From positions 1,493,895 to 1,557,894 of the forward strand of contig NZ_KB235930.1 of the NCBI RefSeq assembly GCF_000332295.1: a stretch of DNA of 64,000 nt. The letters are read 5' to 3'. Origin of the DNA: Fortiea contorta PCC 7126. Its GTDB lineage: Bacteria > Cyanobacteriota > Cyanobacteriia > Cyanobacteriales > Nostocaceae. The notes beneath the pieces are model-generated. The model was given only the letters and a program-made list of their open reading frames with translations, had not been told where the DNA came from and searched no databases. Below, piece after piece: positions 7,591 through 17,641 of this stretch (position 1 is the first letter of the stretch; every line of letters begins with the position of its first letter). A program made the position numbers and the translations under genes.

Positions 7591-8496
7591 TTACCCTGAC
7601 ACAGACGACTCTGCTTGCAGATCAACAATTAGTTGCGCTAATTGATCGCTACTAGCCTGATAAACATTGCCACAAAAGTCGCAAGTTGCTTCAGCGCCAT
7701 CATCTTTAGCAATCATATCTTGCAGTTCTGCTTCTCCCAGAATCTTTAACGCTCCTAACACACGGTCAAAAGAGCAACCACAGTGGAAGCGCAACATTTG
7801 ACTTTCGGGAAATATCGTCAACCCCATATCTCCGAGCAGACCGCCCATAATTTCTGTCAACGTCTTCCCCGCTTGCAATGATGGTGTAAATCCCGCTAAA
7901 GCTGCTACTCGTGATTCTAGTAGTGCTACTAAAGCTTCGTCTCTGGCTGCTTTAGGTAACACCTGTACTAATAACCCTCCCGCCGCTGTCACCCCAGTTG
8001 GCCCCACAAACACCCCCAAAACCACCGCCGAAGGAGTTTGTTCAGAATTCACCAAGTAGTGCGCTACATCATCACCAATTTCACCAGATACGAGTTCTAC
8101 CGTACTAGAATAGGGGTAGCCGTAACCAATGTCTCGGACAACGTAAAGGAAGCCTTTGCCTACAGCACCACCGACATCTAATTTACCCTTGGCATTGGGA
8201 GGCAGCTCTACATACGGGTTCGCCACATAGCCTCGCACTGTCCCATCTAACCCCGCATCTACCAATATACCACCCAAGGGCCCATCACCCTTGACTCGGA
8301 CGTTGACCCTAGACCCGGCTCGTTTCATGCTAGAAGCCATCAACAAGCCTGCTGCCATAGTCCGACCCAGCGCCGCCGTTGCCACGTACGACAAATTGTG
8401 CCGCTGCCGTGCTTCTTCCGTCAAGCGTGTAGTGATTACACCAACTGCACGAATTCCGCCATCGGCTGCTGTGGCGCGAATTAACTGATCCGCCAT
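7591..8496 (-). CDS. hslO: Hsp33 redox-regulated chaperone
   Basis: 301-residue cytosolic holdase that becomes active when oxidised. The C-terminal zinc-binding redox switch is intact: HCGC (CxC) near residue 238 and CDFC (CxxC) near 270, followed by a YxxS-type tail. The N-terminal domain has the family's start ADQLIRATAADGGIRAVGV and the GGILVDAGLDGTVRGYVANP region. The start is placed at ATG 8496 (MADQLIRA), which matches the usual Hsp33 N terminus and has TAAGG about 8 bases upstream; an in-frame codon at 8511 would add only five atypical residues. It is transcribed towards the 682-residue gene. A GTAGCTTT/AAAGCTAC inverted repeat (7497-7524) lies in the gap between them. Confidence 0.96.
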   Translation of the reverse strand: MADQLIRATAADGGIRAVGVITTRLTEEARQRHNLSYVATAALGRTMAAGLLMASSMKRAGSRVNVRVKGDGPLGGILVDAGLDGTVRGYVANPYVELPPNAKGKLDVGGAVGKGFLYVVRDIGYGYPYSSTVELVSGEIGDDVAHYLVNSEQTPSAVVLGVFVGPTGVTAAGGLLVQVLPKAARDEALVALLESRVAALAGFTPSLQAGKTLTEIMGGLLGDMGLTIFPESQMLRFHCGCSFDRVLGALKILGEAELQDMIAKDDGAEATCDFCGNVYQASSDQLAQLIVDLQAESSVSG

Positions 8497-8734
8497 GAAG
8501 AACCTTACCAACTAATGTCCTACACAAGACCCTTGCTTTTGAGCATGGGAATTACACCTATCATAACAAAACTTAACTTAATCTTTTGAGTGATGGGCGA
8601 ATTATAATGTTTTTGTGAAGCAAGTCGATTTATATAATCAAGCTTTTATCTGTTATAGCTATTTAGTATTATGTGAATTTTGGCAATCAGCGTACTGAAA
8701 AAATTACTCATCAACTGAAGATCATCTAGAAAAA

Positions 8735-9121
8735 ATGCTCGGTACTTTCCAACAAAGCCAATTACGAATAGAAATATCTGCCTCTGTAGATACTATTAAT
8801 CAAAGTCTACTACGTCCTATGCAAATAGAAAAATGGCTGCTAGGACAACGATTTGCTCCAGGAATTCCAGAAGAATTACATTCAGGAGTTCAGTTTACAA
8901 GCTGGACAGGGCCAGTCGCCATCCATCATCAAGTAGATGTAGCCAGATTCAACTGCTTGCGTCTGCTATTGAGCGGAGGAATCGACGGTTTTCACGAATG
9001 GTACTGGGGCGAAGGTTGGATACAATCTCGTATTGAGGGAATTTCTTTACTACCTTTAAGTTTAGGGCAAACGCTAAATTTGTTGAGCTTGCGGCAGTTT
9101 TTAGCAACTCAAAAACATTAA
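8735..9121 (+). CDS. SRPBCC/START-like small protein
   Basis: 128-residue protein with a start like cyclase/dehydrase SRPBCC folds: beta strand LRIEISASVDTI, helix with a W (LLRPMQIEKWLLGQRFAPG), then alternating strands (QFTSWTGPVAIHHQVDVA, GIDGFHEWYWGEGWIQSRIEGI) and a final long helix. SRPBCC proteins bind hydrophobic ligands in a deep cavity. No enzyme residue pattern is visible and the assignment is at fold level only. The start ATG 8735 follows a purine-rich stretch. It is divergent from hslO with a 238-bp gap that holds nothing else recognised. Alternative: an uncharacterised cyanobacterial family with no ligand. Confidence 0.6.
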   Translation: MLGTFQQSQLRIEISASVDTINQSLLRPMQIEKWLLGQRFAPGIPEELHSGVQFTSWTGPVAIHHQVDVARFNCLRLLLSGGIDGFHEWYWGEGWIQSRIEGISLLPLSLGQTLNLLSLRQFLATQKH

Positions 9122-9267
9122 CTGTTTGCTATTAGCTATGCTTGTTGTTAGGACTTTTTTGCTGCAACTTAAAAACATTAAAGTCTTGATTCAAGATTTA
9201 TCTGCATTGATCAATTTGTTGATTTGTATATAAACGTCGCTGTCACTCTAAATCCAGTACTGATTGA

Positions 9268-9331
9268 TTCTGAATCCTGAATTCTGACTTCTGAATTCTT
9301 TTTCAATAGTTTCATCCTTCATCCTTCAGCC
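9268..9331. repeat. heptanucleotide STRR arrays (TTCTGAA type and TTCATCC type)
   Basis: Two in-register arrays lie in the gap after the SRPBCC-like gene. Four heptamers occupy 9268-9295 (TTCTGAA, TCCTGAA, TTCTGAC, TTCTGAA) and three occupy 9311-9331 (TTCATCC, TTCATCC, TTCAGCC). They end 9 bases from the stop codon of the universal stress protein gene, on its 3' side. Confidence 0.8.
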
Positions 9332-9339
9332 TTTTTGTA

Positions 9340-9765
9340 CTAGTTAGACTTAACCACTAACACAGAACAATTGGCTTCTTCTACCACTTGACTACTAACA
9401 GAACCTTGGACAATTCGCTTTATCCCTGTTAGTCCTCGACTGCCAATAATAATTAAATCAGCTTGATAAATATTAGCAATGCGAATAATCTCATCAGCAG
9501 GATCACCAGTTACTAATTCTAACTCACTATCAAATGAGAATTTTTTCTGGTAAGATTGCAACTGTTTTTCAATTTGGAAATAAGTCAAAGTTAGTGACTC
9601 TGGCTGAGGACGATCAGCAGGTAATTCCTTTTCTGATTCTGGAGGGGGAAAGACGTGACAGAGAATAACTTTGCTCTCTTGTGACAGCACTAACTCGTCT
9701 AAAATCTCAATTACTCTTTCTGCAATTTCCGAACCATCCAGAGCTACCAAAATATTTTTTAGCAC
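9340..9765 (-). CDS. universal stress protein, UspA family
   Basis: 141-residue single Usp domain. It starts with the canonical strand ILVALDGSEIAERV. Near the C terminus it has the ATP-binding signature G-x2-G-x9-S: GSRGLTGIKRIVQGSVS, preceding the last strand CSVLVVKSN. The ATP-type motif indicates a nucleotide-binding Usp rather than the UspA subtype that lacks ATP. The start codon is GTG 9765, supported by GAGGAG nine bases upstream. Monocistronic; expected to be stress- or growth-phase-regulated, though no operator was recognised. Confidence 0.94.
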   Translation of the reverse strand: MLKNILVALDGSEIAERVIEILDELVLSQESKVILCHVFPPPESEKELPADRPQPESLTLTYFQIEKQLQSYQKKFSFDSELELVTGDPADEIIRIANIYQADLIIIGSRGLTGIKRIVQGSVSSQVVEEANCSVLVVKSN

Positions 9766-9903
9766 TGCTCTTTTCTCCTCAAAAGTAGACCCTTTTCATC
9801 AATATTTAGTGAGAATTATTAGCTATAACATCAATAATTTCCCAGCTATTAACTGAGTTGTCGAGGCTACATCGTCAATTATTTGCCTCGTCACAACTAC
9901 TAA

Positions 9904-9935
9904 GATTCAGAACTTCAGTTTGCAGCCCCTGAATC
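9904..9935. repeat. inverted repeat enclosing shared 17-bp motif
   Basis: GATTCAG (9904-9910) pairs with CTGAATC (9929-9935). The right side overlaps the 17-mer GTTTGCAGCCCCTGAAT (9918-9934), which recurs exactly at 13607-13623 in the rpoB leader, in the same orientation. It lies in the 210-bp gap between hisD (stop at 9976) and the Usp gene start. Confidence 0.55.
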
Positions 9936-9975
9936 ATGTTTACCAAAAGTTTAGGAAAAAATTAATGATTCTAAA

Positions 9976-11277
9976 TCATTCTTCTTGCTGAATTCGGCGT
10001 CGGATTGAATCAGTATGGGAGGGTAGTCCTTCTGCTGTTGCTAAAACGTCTATGGCTCCAGCTACCTTTTGCAGAGCGGTTTGTGAATACTGGATAATAC
10101 TAGAGTGTTTAACAAATGTTTCGACCCCCAAAGCACAAGCATGGCGAGCAGATCCGGAAGTTGGTAAGGTATGGCTAGGGCCTGCTAAATAGTGTCCCAC
10201 AGCTTCTGGCGTGGAGTGACCCAAGAAAATTGCTCCAGCATGGCGAATTTGTGGTAAGAGTTCCCAAGGATCAGCTATTTCTAATGCTAGATGTTCAGGC
10301 GCAAAGTCGTTAGAAAGTTCTGCTGCGGCTTCGAGAGATTCTACAATCACGATCAAGCCATAATGAGCGATCGCTTTTTCTGTATCTAGCCGTCGTGGGT
10401 GGTCTACCAGTTGTCTTTCCACGGCTACTTGCACATTCTTGGCTAAAGCCCCGTCTGTTGTTAACAAAATAGCTGCAGCCATGGGATCATGTTCAGCCTG
10501 TGCCAATAAATCGGCAGCTACATGTATGGCATTTGCTGTTTCGTCAGCAATAATTAATACTTCACTTGGCCCTGCCAAGCAATCAATTCCCACGGTTCCA
10601 TAAACTAATTTCTTGGCCAAGGTGACATAAATGTTACCAAGTCCAGTGATCACATCTACTTTAGGGATGGTTTCTGTGCCATAGGCTAGAGCGGCGATGG
10701 CCTGTGCCCCACCAACGCGATAAATTTCTTGTACTCCCGCTTCTTGAGCAGCTACCAGCACTGCGGGATGAATTGCTTTTTGCGGTCTTGGCGGTGTTAC
10801 CATTACTACACGTGGTACACCAGCTACCTTTGCAGGAATAGCATTCATCAGTACTGTACTGGGATAGACGCCACGTCCACCGGGTATATATAAACCAGCA
10901 CAATCAACAGGAGTGTAGCGTTTGCCCAACACTACATCATCATCACCAAAGTGTACCCAGCTTTTGGGGACTCGCTGACGGTGAAACGTTTCAATTTGGT
11001 TGCAAGCCAAACGAATCGCCTCTAGCAACTCTTTTGACACCTGTTGGTAAGCTGCATCCAGGTCTGAACCTGTAATACGCAACTCTTCTGGCTTCAGGAT
11101 TTGGTTGTCAAATTCATCTGTATAGTGTAATACAGCTTTGTTGCCTTGGCGTTTTACTGCTTGCAACACTTCTCGCACCGTAGCTTCTTTATGAAGCAGT
11201 TGTTCGTCTTGGGTGCGATCGCAGATACGTTGTAGTTCTGCTCTGACGTCTGCCTGCTGAGTAATGATTCGCAGCAT
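9976..11277 (-). CDS. hisD: histidinol dehydrogenase
   Basis: 433-residue NAD- and zinc-dependent enzyme for the last two steps of histidine biosynthesis (L-histidinol to L-histidine). Family landmarks are YIPGGRGVYPSTVLMNAIPA, the GGAQAIAALAYGTETIP block, LAGPSEVLIIADETA and AEHDPMAAAIL, and the catalytic-site stretch NDFAPEHLALEI with the E-H pair. Length is normal. It starts at ATG 11277 (MLRIITQQADVRAELQRICDR). It stands alone without other his genes, as is usual in cyanobacteria, and is divergent from rpsT across a 687-bp spacer. Confidence 0.97.
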   Translation of the reverse strand: MLRIITQQADVRAELQRICDRTQDEQLLHKEATVREVLQAVKRQGNKAVLHYTDEFDNQILKPEELRITGSDLDAAYQQVSKELLEAIRLACNQIETFHRQRVPKSWVHFGDDDVVLGKRYTPVDCAGLYIPGGRGVYPSTVLMNAIPAKVAGVPRVVMVTPPRPQKAIHPAVLVAAQEAGVQEIYRVGGAQAIAALAYGTETIPKVDVITGLGNIYVTLAKKLVYGTVGIDCLAGPSEVLIIADETANAIHVAADLLAQAEHDPMAAAILLTTDGALAKNVQVAVERQLVDHPRRLDTEKAIAHYGLIVIVESLEAAAELSNDFAPEHLALEIADPWELLPQIRHAGAIFLGHSTPEAVGHYLAGPSHTLPTSGSARHACALGVETFVKHSSIIQYSQTALQKVAGAIDVLATAEGLPSHTDSIRRRIQQEE

Positions 11278-11964
11278 GGAGTAAGGACAATGCCAAAATT
11301 AGAATGTTCCCATTTGAGAATCAGTCGTGCTTTTTACCACGGGGGTGCAAAGCTTTGCTCTAATTCTCTTCTCTAGCTTAACCTGGATTTTTTTGATACT
11401 CTTGAGGTTTCCAGCATCTGCTGCGCGGCTATGTTGCCGAAGGTTTACTGATTCAGTCTGACCACTCTCATAGACTATGGCGTGGGGAGTAGAACCACTA
11501 ATAATTTCCACCACCCTTTCCTCCTACCCGCTGATGACGCGTGCTTTCAAACTAGTTGTATCCTCAAAAAAAGGATTTTATTTATTCCTTTACCAGTGTG
11601 TACAAACGTATTACGCTGAGTCTTTAAATTTACGCTTATTAAGTTTTACCACTCACACTATTTTGCGTCCCCCAGAAAGTGCTAGTTGGGGTGACAGGCT
11701 AAGCTGGTAGGGACAATTCTTATCTCCAATAATAGTGGTGGATCAAGTTAGTACTTGTCATACAATCTTATCTTAGCGCACATACAGCCTTGACTGCATG
11801 GCTAAAATTTGAGGTAAAGTCTTTAATGCCTCTAGTTACTCTTTTAGTTTTGTAGTGCCAACCTAAGGAAATTTTTTTCAGAAATCTTCACATTGGCAAT
11901 ATACATGCTATATTAGTAAGCCTAGTAGTGTGTGTAAATATTCATAGTCTTTTTGGAATTAATT
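11278..11964. other. 687-bp divergent spacer between hisD and rpsT
   Basis: No convincing gene: the two short open frames at 11299-11514 (-) and 11477-11710 (+) overlap, lack family resemblance and have no ribosome site. Promoters for both neighbours must lie here. A possible rpsT promoter is TTCACA (11887-11892), a 16-base spacer, then TATATT (11909-11914), within an AT-rich stretch just before the gene. Long leaders are usual before ribosomal-protein genes, and S20 synthesis is often autoregulated in bacteria, but no conserved structure was recognised here. Confidence 0.5.
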
Positions 11965-12258
11965 GTGGCGAATACAAAGTCTGCTCTTAAGCGCGCCGAA
12001 ATCGCGGAACGTAACCGACTGCGTAACAAATCCTACAAATCAGCAGTTAAGACACTGAGCAAAAAGTACCTGAACGCAGTAGAGGTCTACAAAACTAATC
12101 CTACCCCAGAATTAGAACAAGAGGTACAACTACGCTTGTCTGAAGCTTACAGCAAAATCGACAAAGCCATTAAGCGGGGAGTGCTTCATCCCAACAACGG
12201 GGCCAGGAAAAAGTCAAAATTAGCTCACAGACTAAAACAGTTTGCCCAAGCGTCTTAG
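11965..12258 (+). CDS. rpsT: 30S ribosomal protein S20
   Basis: 97-residue primary 16S rRNA-binding protein. It is lysine/arginine-rich and helical, with the standard start [22 protein letters not shown] and the C-terminal block [23 protein letters not shown]. The start is GTG 11965: the upstream in-frame TTG at 11953 would add four unusual residues, and S20 proteins begin M-A-N-x-K. TTTTGGA lies 8-13 bases upstream as a weak ribosome site. The order rpsT, TatD-type hydrolase, rpoB, rpoC1, rpoC2 is a conserved cyanobacterial arrangement. Confidence 0.97.
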   Translation: MANTKSALKRAEIAERNRLRNKSYKSAVKTLSKKYLNAVEVYKTNPTPELEQEVQLRLSEAYSKIDKAIKRGVLHPNNGARKKSKLAHRLKQFAQAS

Positions 12259-12341
12259 TAGTAACTAGTGATTGGTCATTTGTCGATTGTCATCATCAAG
12301 ACAAAAGACAAGTGACACAGATACCCACTAGGTGCCTTCAG

Positions 12342-12375
12342 AGTAACCATAGCGCTTGGTTATCCATAGGTTACT
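12342..12375. other. inverted repeat between rpsT and the TatD gene
   Basis: AGTAACC (12342-12348) pairs with GGTTACT (12369-12375). An overlapping alternative hairpin AACCA (12345-12349) / TGGTT can form inside it. There is no T-run, so it is not a typical terminator; it may be a processing or attenuation structure. The position is 40 bases before the next start codon. Confidence 0.4.
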
Positions 12376-12414
12376 TTGGAGAAGCAGGGTAGGATAAATG
12401 ACAAAGGATAGAGG

Positions 12415-13200
12415 ATGCAGCTGATTGACACCCACGTTCATCTTAACTTCGATGTTTTCCAGCCAGATTTAGCTTCAGTACGATCGCGATGGCAAGAAGC
12501 AGGTGTAGTACATTTGGTACATTCTTGCGTCCAACCATCAGAGTTGGTCAGCATTCAAGCCATAGCGCAGCAAGTCCCCGAACTGAGCTACGCGGTTGGG
12601 CTGCACCCTTTAGATGCTCAAAAGTGGCACAGCCAAACAGCCGAAGAAATTTTATGCCAAGCCAGAGCTGACTCCAAGATAGTAGCTATCGGGGAAATGG
12701 GACTGGATTTGCACAAAGCAAACAACTACGAGCAACAATGCATAGTATTTGAGTCACAACTGGCGATCGCGTCCCAACTAAACTTACCTGTGATCATTCA
12801 CTGCCGCAATGCAGCGCCACAAGTAAGAGCAGTGTTGGAAAAATGGCAGGAAACCACACAAGCAAAGATTCGGGGTGTGATGCATTGTTGGGGTGGCACA
12901 CCAGAGGAAATCCAATGGTTTGTTGATTTAGGGTTCTACATTAGCTTTAGTGGCACAGTAACCTTCAAAAACGCCAAACAAATACAATCTTCAGCCGCTA
13001 GGGTGAGAAGCGATCGCCTGCTAATTGAGACAGACTGTCCTTTCTTAGCTCCAGTACCCAAACGAGGGGAAAGACGTAACGAGCCTGCTTATGTTCGTTA
13101 CGTAGCAGAGCAAGTGGCACAATTGCGTAGCGAAACCGTAGAGGCGATCGCTGCTCAAACCACCCAAAATGCCTGCGAATTATTTGGTCTCGTCCTTTAA
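12415..13200 (+). CDS. TatD family metal-dependent hydrolase
   Basis: 261-residue TIM-barrel enzyme of the TatD DNase/YcfH group (3'-5' exonuclease or phosphoesterase activity in studied members). The metal ligands are visible: DTHVHLNF near residues 5-9, the Glu in AIGEMGLDL (~95), HCRN (~130), HCWGG (~157), and the Asp in LIETDCPFL (~203). Length is typical. It starts at ATG 12415, directly after AAAGGATAGAGG. It lies between rpsT and rpoB on the same strand. The window itself does not identify the exact substrate. Confidence 0.92.
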   Translation: MQLIDTHVHLNFDVFQPDLASVRSRWQEAGVVHLVHSCVQPSELVSIQAIAQQVPELSYAVGLHPLDAQKWHSQTAEEILCQARADSKIVAIGEMGLDLHKANNYEQQCIVFESQLAIASQLNLPVIIHCRNAAPQVRAVLEKWQETTQAKIRGVMHCWGGTPEEIQWFVDLGFYISFSGTVTFKNAKQIQSSAARVRSDRLLIETDCPFLAPVPKRGERRNEPAYVRYVAEQVAQLRSETVEAIAAQTTQNACELFGLVL

Positions 13201-14244
13201 ACCTATCTCTGTTGACAGGAGTAGCTGCGTTGAAAAAATAAAACCCTCGAAGGACAAAAATATGCTAGAATTATCCACCTCGAAGTGTTTAACTTACGGC
13301 ATAATGGTAAAGGGAGAAAATTATTTCTCCTAAGCTTGTTTTTGCGATGTTATCAACTTGACCCAGGCCGACCTACCCTTCTAGTTTGTTTTAGCAGCAG
13401 AGGAAGCAGCCTTGCGTCTACGCCCCAATTGCAAATGCAAGGGATTATTATACTGGGAAGCGAACCTTTGAGTGCCCGCAAAATTCAAAAATACGAAACA
13501 TTACATCCCAAACTTCATCAAATGGAGCAAGATTCAGCGCTGCTGCCACCAGATATACTACTTATAAACAAAATGTGTGCTTTAGCACCATAAACACAAC
13601 GTCTTGGTTTGCAGCCCCTGAATTTATGGAAATTCTTTGTTTCTAATTTGGAACTGTGTGTGCAGGGTTGAGCATAGTTGAATATAAGCGGCGGTTTGAC
13701 GCTGGGAATCTATGAATAACCCTGAAAACCAAATTAAACTCGCAGATTTTGCCAAACACGACTTTTCCTGTATTTAACATATAGAAAATTGTTAAACATA
13801 ACTACCTTGTGAGTACAACCCACCAAGATAAAGCTATACAGACTCAAACTCACCTCAGCGTCATTCATTACCTGAGTCTGAGGATATCTCCTGAATTTAA
13901 ATCAGAGGGGTATTAAAGACACAAAAGTATCGAGATGCAGGAGCTAACCAACTTGCTTTGCGAGGGCTAAGTGCCAAACATCAATCAAAACACAGCATAT
14001 TTCAGCCACCTGCGTTTGAGAAATCGACCTCAGAGCAGAACTTTCGCAACTTCACGTCAACAAGGGCAATTACCCCCTTGTCAAAATACCACTTTCCCAG
14101 TTTAATTTCTGCGTTTGCCTGCACCTGTAAATAGCAGGTGGTTTGAGGATAAGTTACCGAACAGCTAAGGACACAGGCTGGAGGTGAAAAGCAACAAAAG
14201 TAGTGTCCAAAGAAAATTGTAACCAGGTTGACAAAGGTAGAGGC
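13201..14244. promoter_or_regulatory. 1-kb structured leader upstream of rpoB
   Basis: No credible gene in this stretch; the 102-codon open frame at 13285-13593 has no recognisable domain and odd composition. It contains an exact copy (13607-13623) of the 17-mer GTTTGCAGCCCCTGAAT also found at 9918-9934. It also has an 8-bp inverted repeat CAGACTCA (13839-13846) / TGAGTCTG (13873-13880) with an inner CCTCAG/CTGAGG option, and a CTGA-ATTTAAA-TCAG palindrome around 13891. The rpoBC promoter and any leader-level control must lie here. Expression of rpoB is often controlled in its leader in bacteria; here that is inference. Confidence 0.5.
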
Positions 14245-17200
14245 ATGACTAACGAAACATATATGGAACCCGCCTTTTTGTTACCCGATTTAATAGAAAT
14301 CCAGCGTTCAAGCTTCCGCTGGTTTCTAGAAGAAGGGTTAATAGAAGAACTCAACTCCTTCAGTCCAATTACAGACTACACTGGCAAACTCGAACTACAT
14401 TTTTTAGGTCACAATTACAAACTCAAAGAGCCAAAGTACAGCGTCGAAGAAGCCAAACGGCGGGATAGCACCTACGCCGTGCAGATGTATGTCCCCACAC
14501 GCCTGCTTAACAAAGAAACAGGGGATATTAAAGAACAAGAAGTATTTATTGGGGATCTGCCGTTAATGACAGATCGCGGTACTTTCATTATCAACGGTGC
14601 CGAGCGGGTAATCGTCAACCAGATTGTGCGGAGTCCCGGAGTCTACTATAAATCAGAAATTGATAAAAACGGGCGTCGTACCTATTCAGCTTCACTCATC
14701 CCTAACCGGGGAGCATGGCTAAAATTTGAAACAGACCGCAACGACTTAGTGTGGGTACGCATCGACAAAACCCGCAAACTCTCAGCCCAAGTCCTCCTCA
14801 AGGCACTGGGTTTATCAGACAACGAAATCTTTGACGCTTTACGCCACCCAGAGTATTTCCAAAAAACCATCGAAAAAGAAGGGCAGTTTTCTGAAGAAGA
14901 AGCCCTGATGGAACTGTACCGCAAACTGCGTCCTGGAGAGCCGCCAACAGTGCTTGGTGGACAACAACTCCTAGATTCTCGGTTCTTTGATCCCAAACGT
15001 TACGACCTCGGTCGCGTGGGTAGGTATAAACTCAACAAAAAATTACGCCTCTCTGTACCCGACACCATGCGGGTGTTGACTCCTGGCGATATTTTAGCGG
15101 CTGTCGATTACCTGATTAACTTAGAATACGATATTGGTAATATAGACGACATTGACCACTTGGGAAATCGTCGAGTCAGAAGTGTGGGCGAATTACTGCA
15201 AAACCAAGTGCGGGTCGGCTTGAACCGGTTGGAGCGGATTATTCGGGAACGGATGACGGTATCCGATGCTGAAGTGCTTACCCCAGCTTCTTTAGTTAAC
15301 CCCAAACCGTTAGTAGCAGCAATTAAAGAATTCTTTGGTTCTAGCCAACTAAGTCAGTTCATGGATCAAACTAATCCCTTAGCAGAACTGACCCACAAAC
15401 GCCGCCTCAGCGCCCTCGGTCCTGGCGGTTTAACCAGAGAAAGAGCTGGTTTTGCCGTGCGAGATATCCATCCTTCACACTACGGGCGAATTTGCCCAAT
15501 TGAAACTCCAGAAGGACCCAACGCGGGCTTGATTGGTTCCTTAGCAACCCATGCCAAAGTTAACTTGTACGGCTTTTTGGAAACGCCATTTCGACCTGTA
15601 GAAAATGGTAGGGTTCGATTTGATCTACCTGCAGTCTACATGACAGCCGATGAAGAAGACGACCTGCGAGTAGCACCGGGTGATACTCAATTAGATGAAA
15701 ATAGTTACATCCTTGGGCCTCAAGTACCAGTACGCTATCGCCAAGATTGGTCAACCACAACACCAGAGCAGGTAGACTATGTAGCAGTTTCTCCAGTACA
15801 AATCGTCTCTGTTGCTACTAGTATGATTCCCTTCTTGGAGCATGACGACGCCAACCGGGCACTGATGGGTTCCAACATGCAGCGGCAAGCAGTACCGCTA
15901 CTCAAACCAGAACGACCTTTGGTGGGCACTGGTTTAGAAGCCCAAGGGGCGAGAGACTCAGGGATGGTAATCGTCTCCCGGACTGATGGCGATGTCACCT
16001 ATGTCGATGCGACAGAAATTCGTGTCCGTCCCAAACCCTCAGGGGCAGAAATTCGGTACAGAGTTTCCAAATACCAACGCTCTAACCAAGATACATGTCT
16101 CAACCAAAAACCCCTAGTCAGAATTGGTGAGCGTGTGGTGGCGGGACAAGTACTGGCGGATGGCTCCTCCACTGAGGGCGGAGAATTAGCTTTGGGTCAA
16201 AACATAGTTGTAGCTTACATGCCTTGGGAAGGCTACAACTACGAAGACGCAATTTTGATTTCTGAACGGTTGGTGCAGGATGATATTTACACTTCAATTC
16301 ACATCGAAAAATATGAAATTGAAGCCAGACAAACCAAACTGGGCCCAGAAGAAATCACCAGAGAAATTCCTAACGTCGGGGAAGATGCCCTGCGGCAGTT
16401 GGATGAACAGGGAATTATTCGGATTGGAGCGTGGGTAGAAGCCGGGGATATTTTAGTAGGAAAAGTTACACCAAAGGGTGAATCAGACCAACCACCAGAA
16501 GAAAAACTATTACGAGCCATTTTCGGGGAAAAAGCTCGGGATGTGCGCGATAACTCCTTGCGAGTCCCTAACGGTGAGAAAGGACGGGTAGTGGATGTGC
16601 GGTTATTCACCCGTGAACAAGGGGATGAACTACCACCGGGAGCGAATATGGTTGTCCGGGTATATGTAGCTCAGAAGCGCAAAATCCAAGTGGGCGACAA
16701 AATGGCAGGGCGCCACGGCAATAAGGGTATTATCTCCCGGATTCTGCCTGCGGAAGATATGCCCTATTTACCAGACGGTTCTCCAGTAGATATTGTTTTG
16801 AATCCCTTGGGTGTACCCAGCCGGATGAATGTCGGACAAGTGTTTGAGTGTTTATTGGGTTGGGCTGGCCATAACTTAGGGGTGCGGTTTAAGATTACTC
16901 CTTTCGACGAAATGTATGGCGAGGAGTCATCACGCAGGATTGTCCATGGCAAATTACAAGAAGCCAGGGATGAAACCAGTAAAACTTGGGTATATAACCC
17001 AGATAACCCAGGAAAAATCGTCGTCTTTGATGGTCGGACTGGGGAACCCTTCGACCGACCAGTGACTGTGGGCGTAGCTTACATGTTGAAACTGGTGCAC
17101 TTGGTGGATGACAAAATCCACGCCCGGTCTACAGGCCCTTACTCCCTCGTTACTCAGCAACCCTTGGGTGGAAAAGCGCAACAAGGCGGTCAGCGGTTTG

Positions 17201-17544
17201 GCGAAATGGAAGTGTGGGCATTGGAAGCTTTTGGTGCAGCCTATACCTTGCAGGAATTGCTGACTGTGAAATCCGACGACATGCAAGGGCGTAATGAAGC
17301 CTTGAATGCCATTGTTAAAGGTAAAGCAATTCCCCGTCCAGGCACACCAGAATCCTTTAAAGTGTTGATGCGAGAATTGCAATCACTAGGCTTAGATATT
17401 GCTGTCCACAAGGTAGAAACCCAAGCAGACGGTAGCTCATTAGATGTGGAAGTCGATTTAATGGCAGACCAATCAGCCCGCCGTACCCCACCTCGACCCA
17501 CCTACGAATCACTGTCCCGTGAGTCACTAGAAGAGGACGAGTAA
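14245..17544 (+). CDS. rpoB: RNA polymerase beta subunit
   Basis: 1099-residue beta subunit of the core RNA polymerase. Conserved blocks are readable throughout. They include the rifampicin-site region with [26 protein letters not shown] (~365-390), [17 protein letters not shown], the [15 protein letters not shown] block, [15 protein letters not shown] and the C-terminal [24 protein letters not shown]. The start is set at ATG 14245 ([15 protein letters not shown]), the usual cyanobacterial N terminus. An in-frame GTG at 14203 would add 14 residues ([13 protein letters not shown]) and has weaker support. It is the first gene of the rpoB-rpoC1-rpoC2 operon. Confidence 0.98.
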   Translation: MTNETYMEPAFLLPDLIEIQRSSFRWFLEEGLIEELNSFSPITDYTGKLELHFLGHNYKLKEPKYSVEEAKRRDSTYAVQMYVPTRLLNKETGDIKEQEVFIGDLPLMTDRGTFIINGAERVIVNQIVRSPGVYYKSEIDKNGRRTYSASLIPNRGAWLKFETDRNDLVWVRIDKTRKLSAQVLLKALGLSDNEIFDALRHPEYFQKTIEKEGQFSEEEALMELYRKLRPGEPPTVLGGQQLLDSRFFDPKRYDLGRVGRYKLNKKLRLSVPDTMRVLTPGDILAAVDYLINLEYDIGNIDDIDHLGNRRVRSVGELLQNQVRVGLNRLERIIRERMTVSDAEVLTPASLVNPKPLVAAIKEFFGSSQLSQFMDQTNPLAELTHKRRLSALGPGGLTRERAGFAVRDIHPSHYGRICPIETPEGPNAGLIGSLATHAKVNLYGFLETPFRPVENGRVRFDLPAVYMTADEEDDLRVAPGDTQLDENSYILGPQVPVRYRQDWSTTTPEQVDYVAVSPVQIVSVATSMIPFLEHDDANRALMGSNMQRQAVPLLKPERPLVGTGLEAQGARDSGMVIVSRTDGDVTYVDATEIRVRPKPSGAEIRYRVSKYQRSNQDTCLNQKPLVRIGERVVAGQVLADGSSTEGGELALGQNIVVAYMPWEGYNYEDAILISERLVQDDIYTSIHIEKYEIEARQTKLGPEEITREIPNVGEDALRQLDEQGIIRIGAWVEAGDILVGKVTPKGESDQPPEEKLLRAIFGEKARDVRDNSLRVPNGEKGRVVDVRLFTREQGDELPPGANMVVRVYVAQKRKIQVGDKMAGRHGNKGIISRILPAEDMPYLPDGSPVDIVLNPLGVPSRMNVGQVFECLLGWAGHNLGVRFKITPFDEMYGEESSRRIVHGKLQEARDETSKTWVYNPDNPGKIVVFDGRTGEPFDRPVTVGVAYMLKLVHLVDDKIHARSTGPYSLVTQQPLGGKAQQGGQRFGEMEVWALEAFGAAYTLQELLTVKSDDMQGRNEALNAIVKGKAIPRPGTPESFKVLMRELQSLGLDIAVHKVETQADGSSLDVEVDLMADQSARRTPPRPTYESLSRESLEEDE

Positions 17545-17586
17545 AAAAACTCAAGTGTGAAGGCTGAAGTATGAATAATACTACCC

Positions 17587-17635
17587 TTCACACTTCATAC
17601 CCCGTACTTCATACTTCATCATTCATCCTTCATCC
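17587..17635. repeat. heptanucleotide STRR array, 7 units (TTCATAC/TTCATCC)
   Basis: Seven in-register heptamers (TTCACAC, TTCATAC, CCCGTAC, TTCATAC, TTCATCA, TTCATCC, TTCATCC) occupy the rpoB-rpoC1 gap and end 6 bases before the rpoC1 start. They replace any obvious ribosome-binding sequence. Confidence 0.9.
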
Positions 17636-17641
17636 TTTCGT

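Noticed and set aside
11299-11710. Two short overlapping ORFs between hisD and rpsT
   Set aside because: On opposite strands and overlapping, with no family features; likely chance frames.
13285-13593. 102-residue ORF in the rpoB leader
   Set aside because: No recognisable domain, no ribosome site, unusual composition; treated as non-coding leader.
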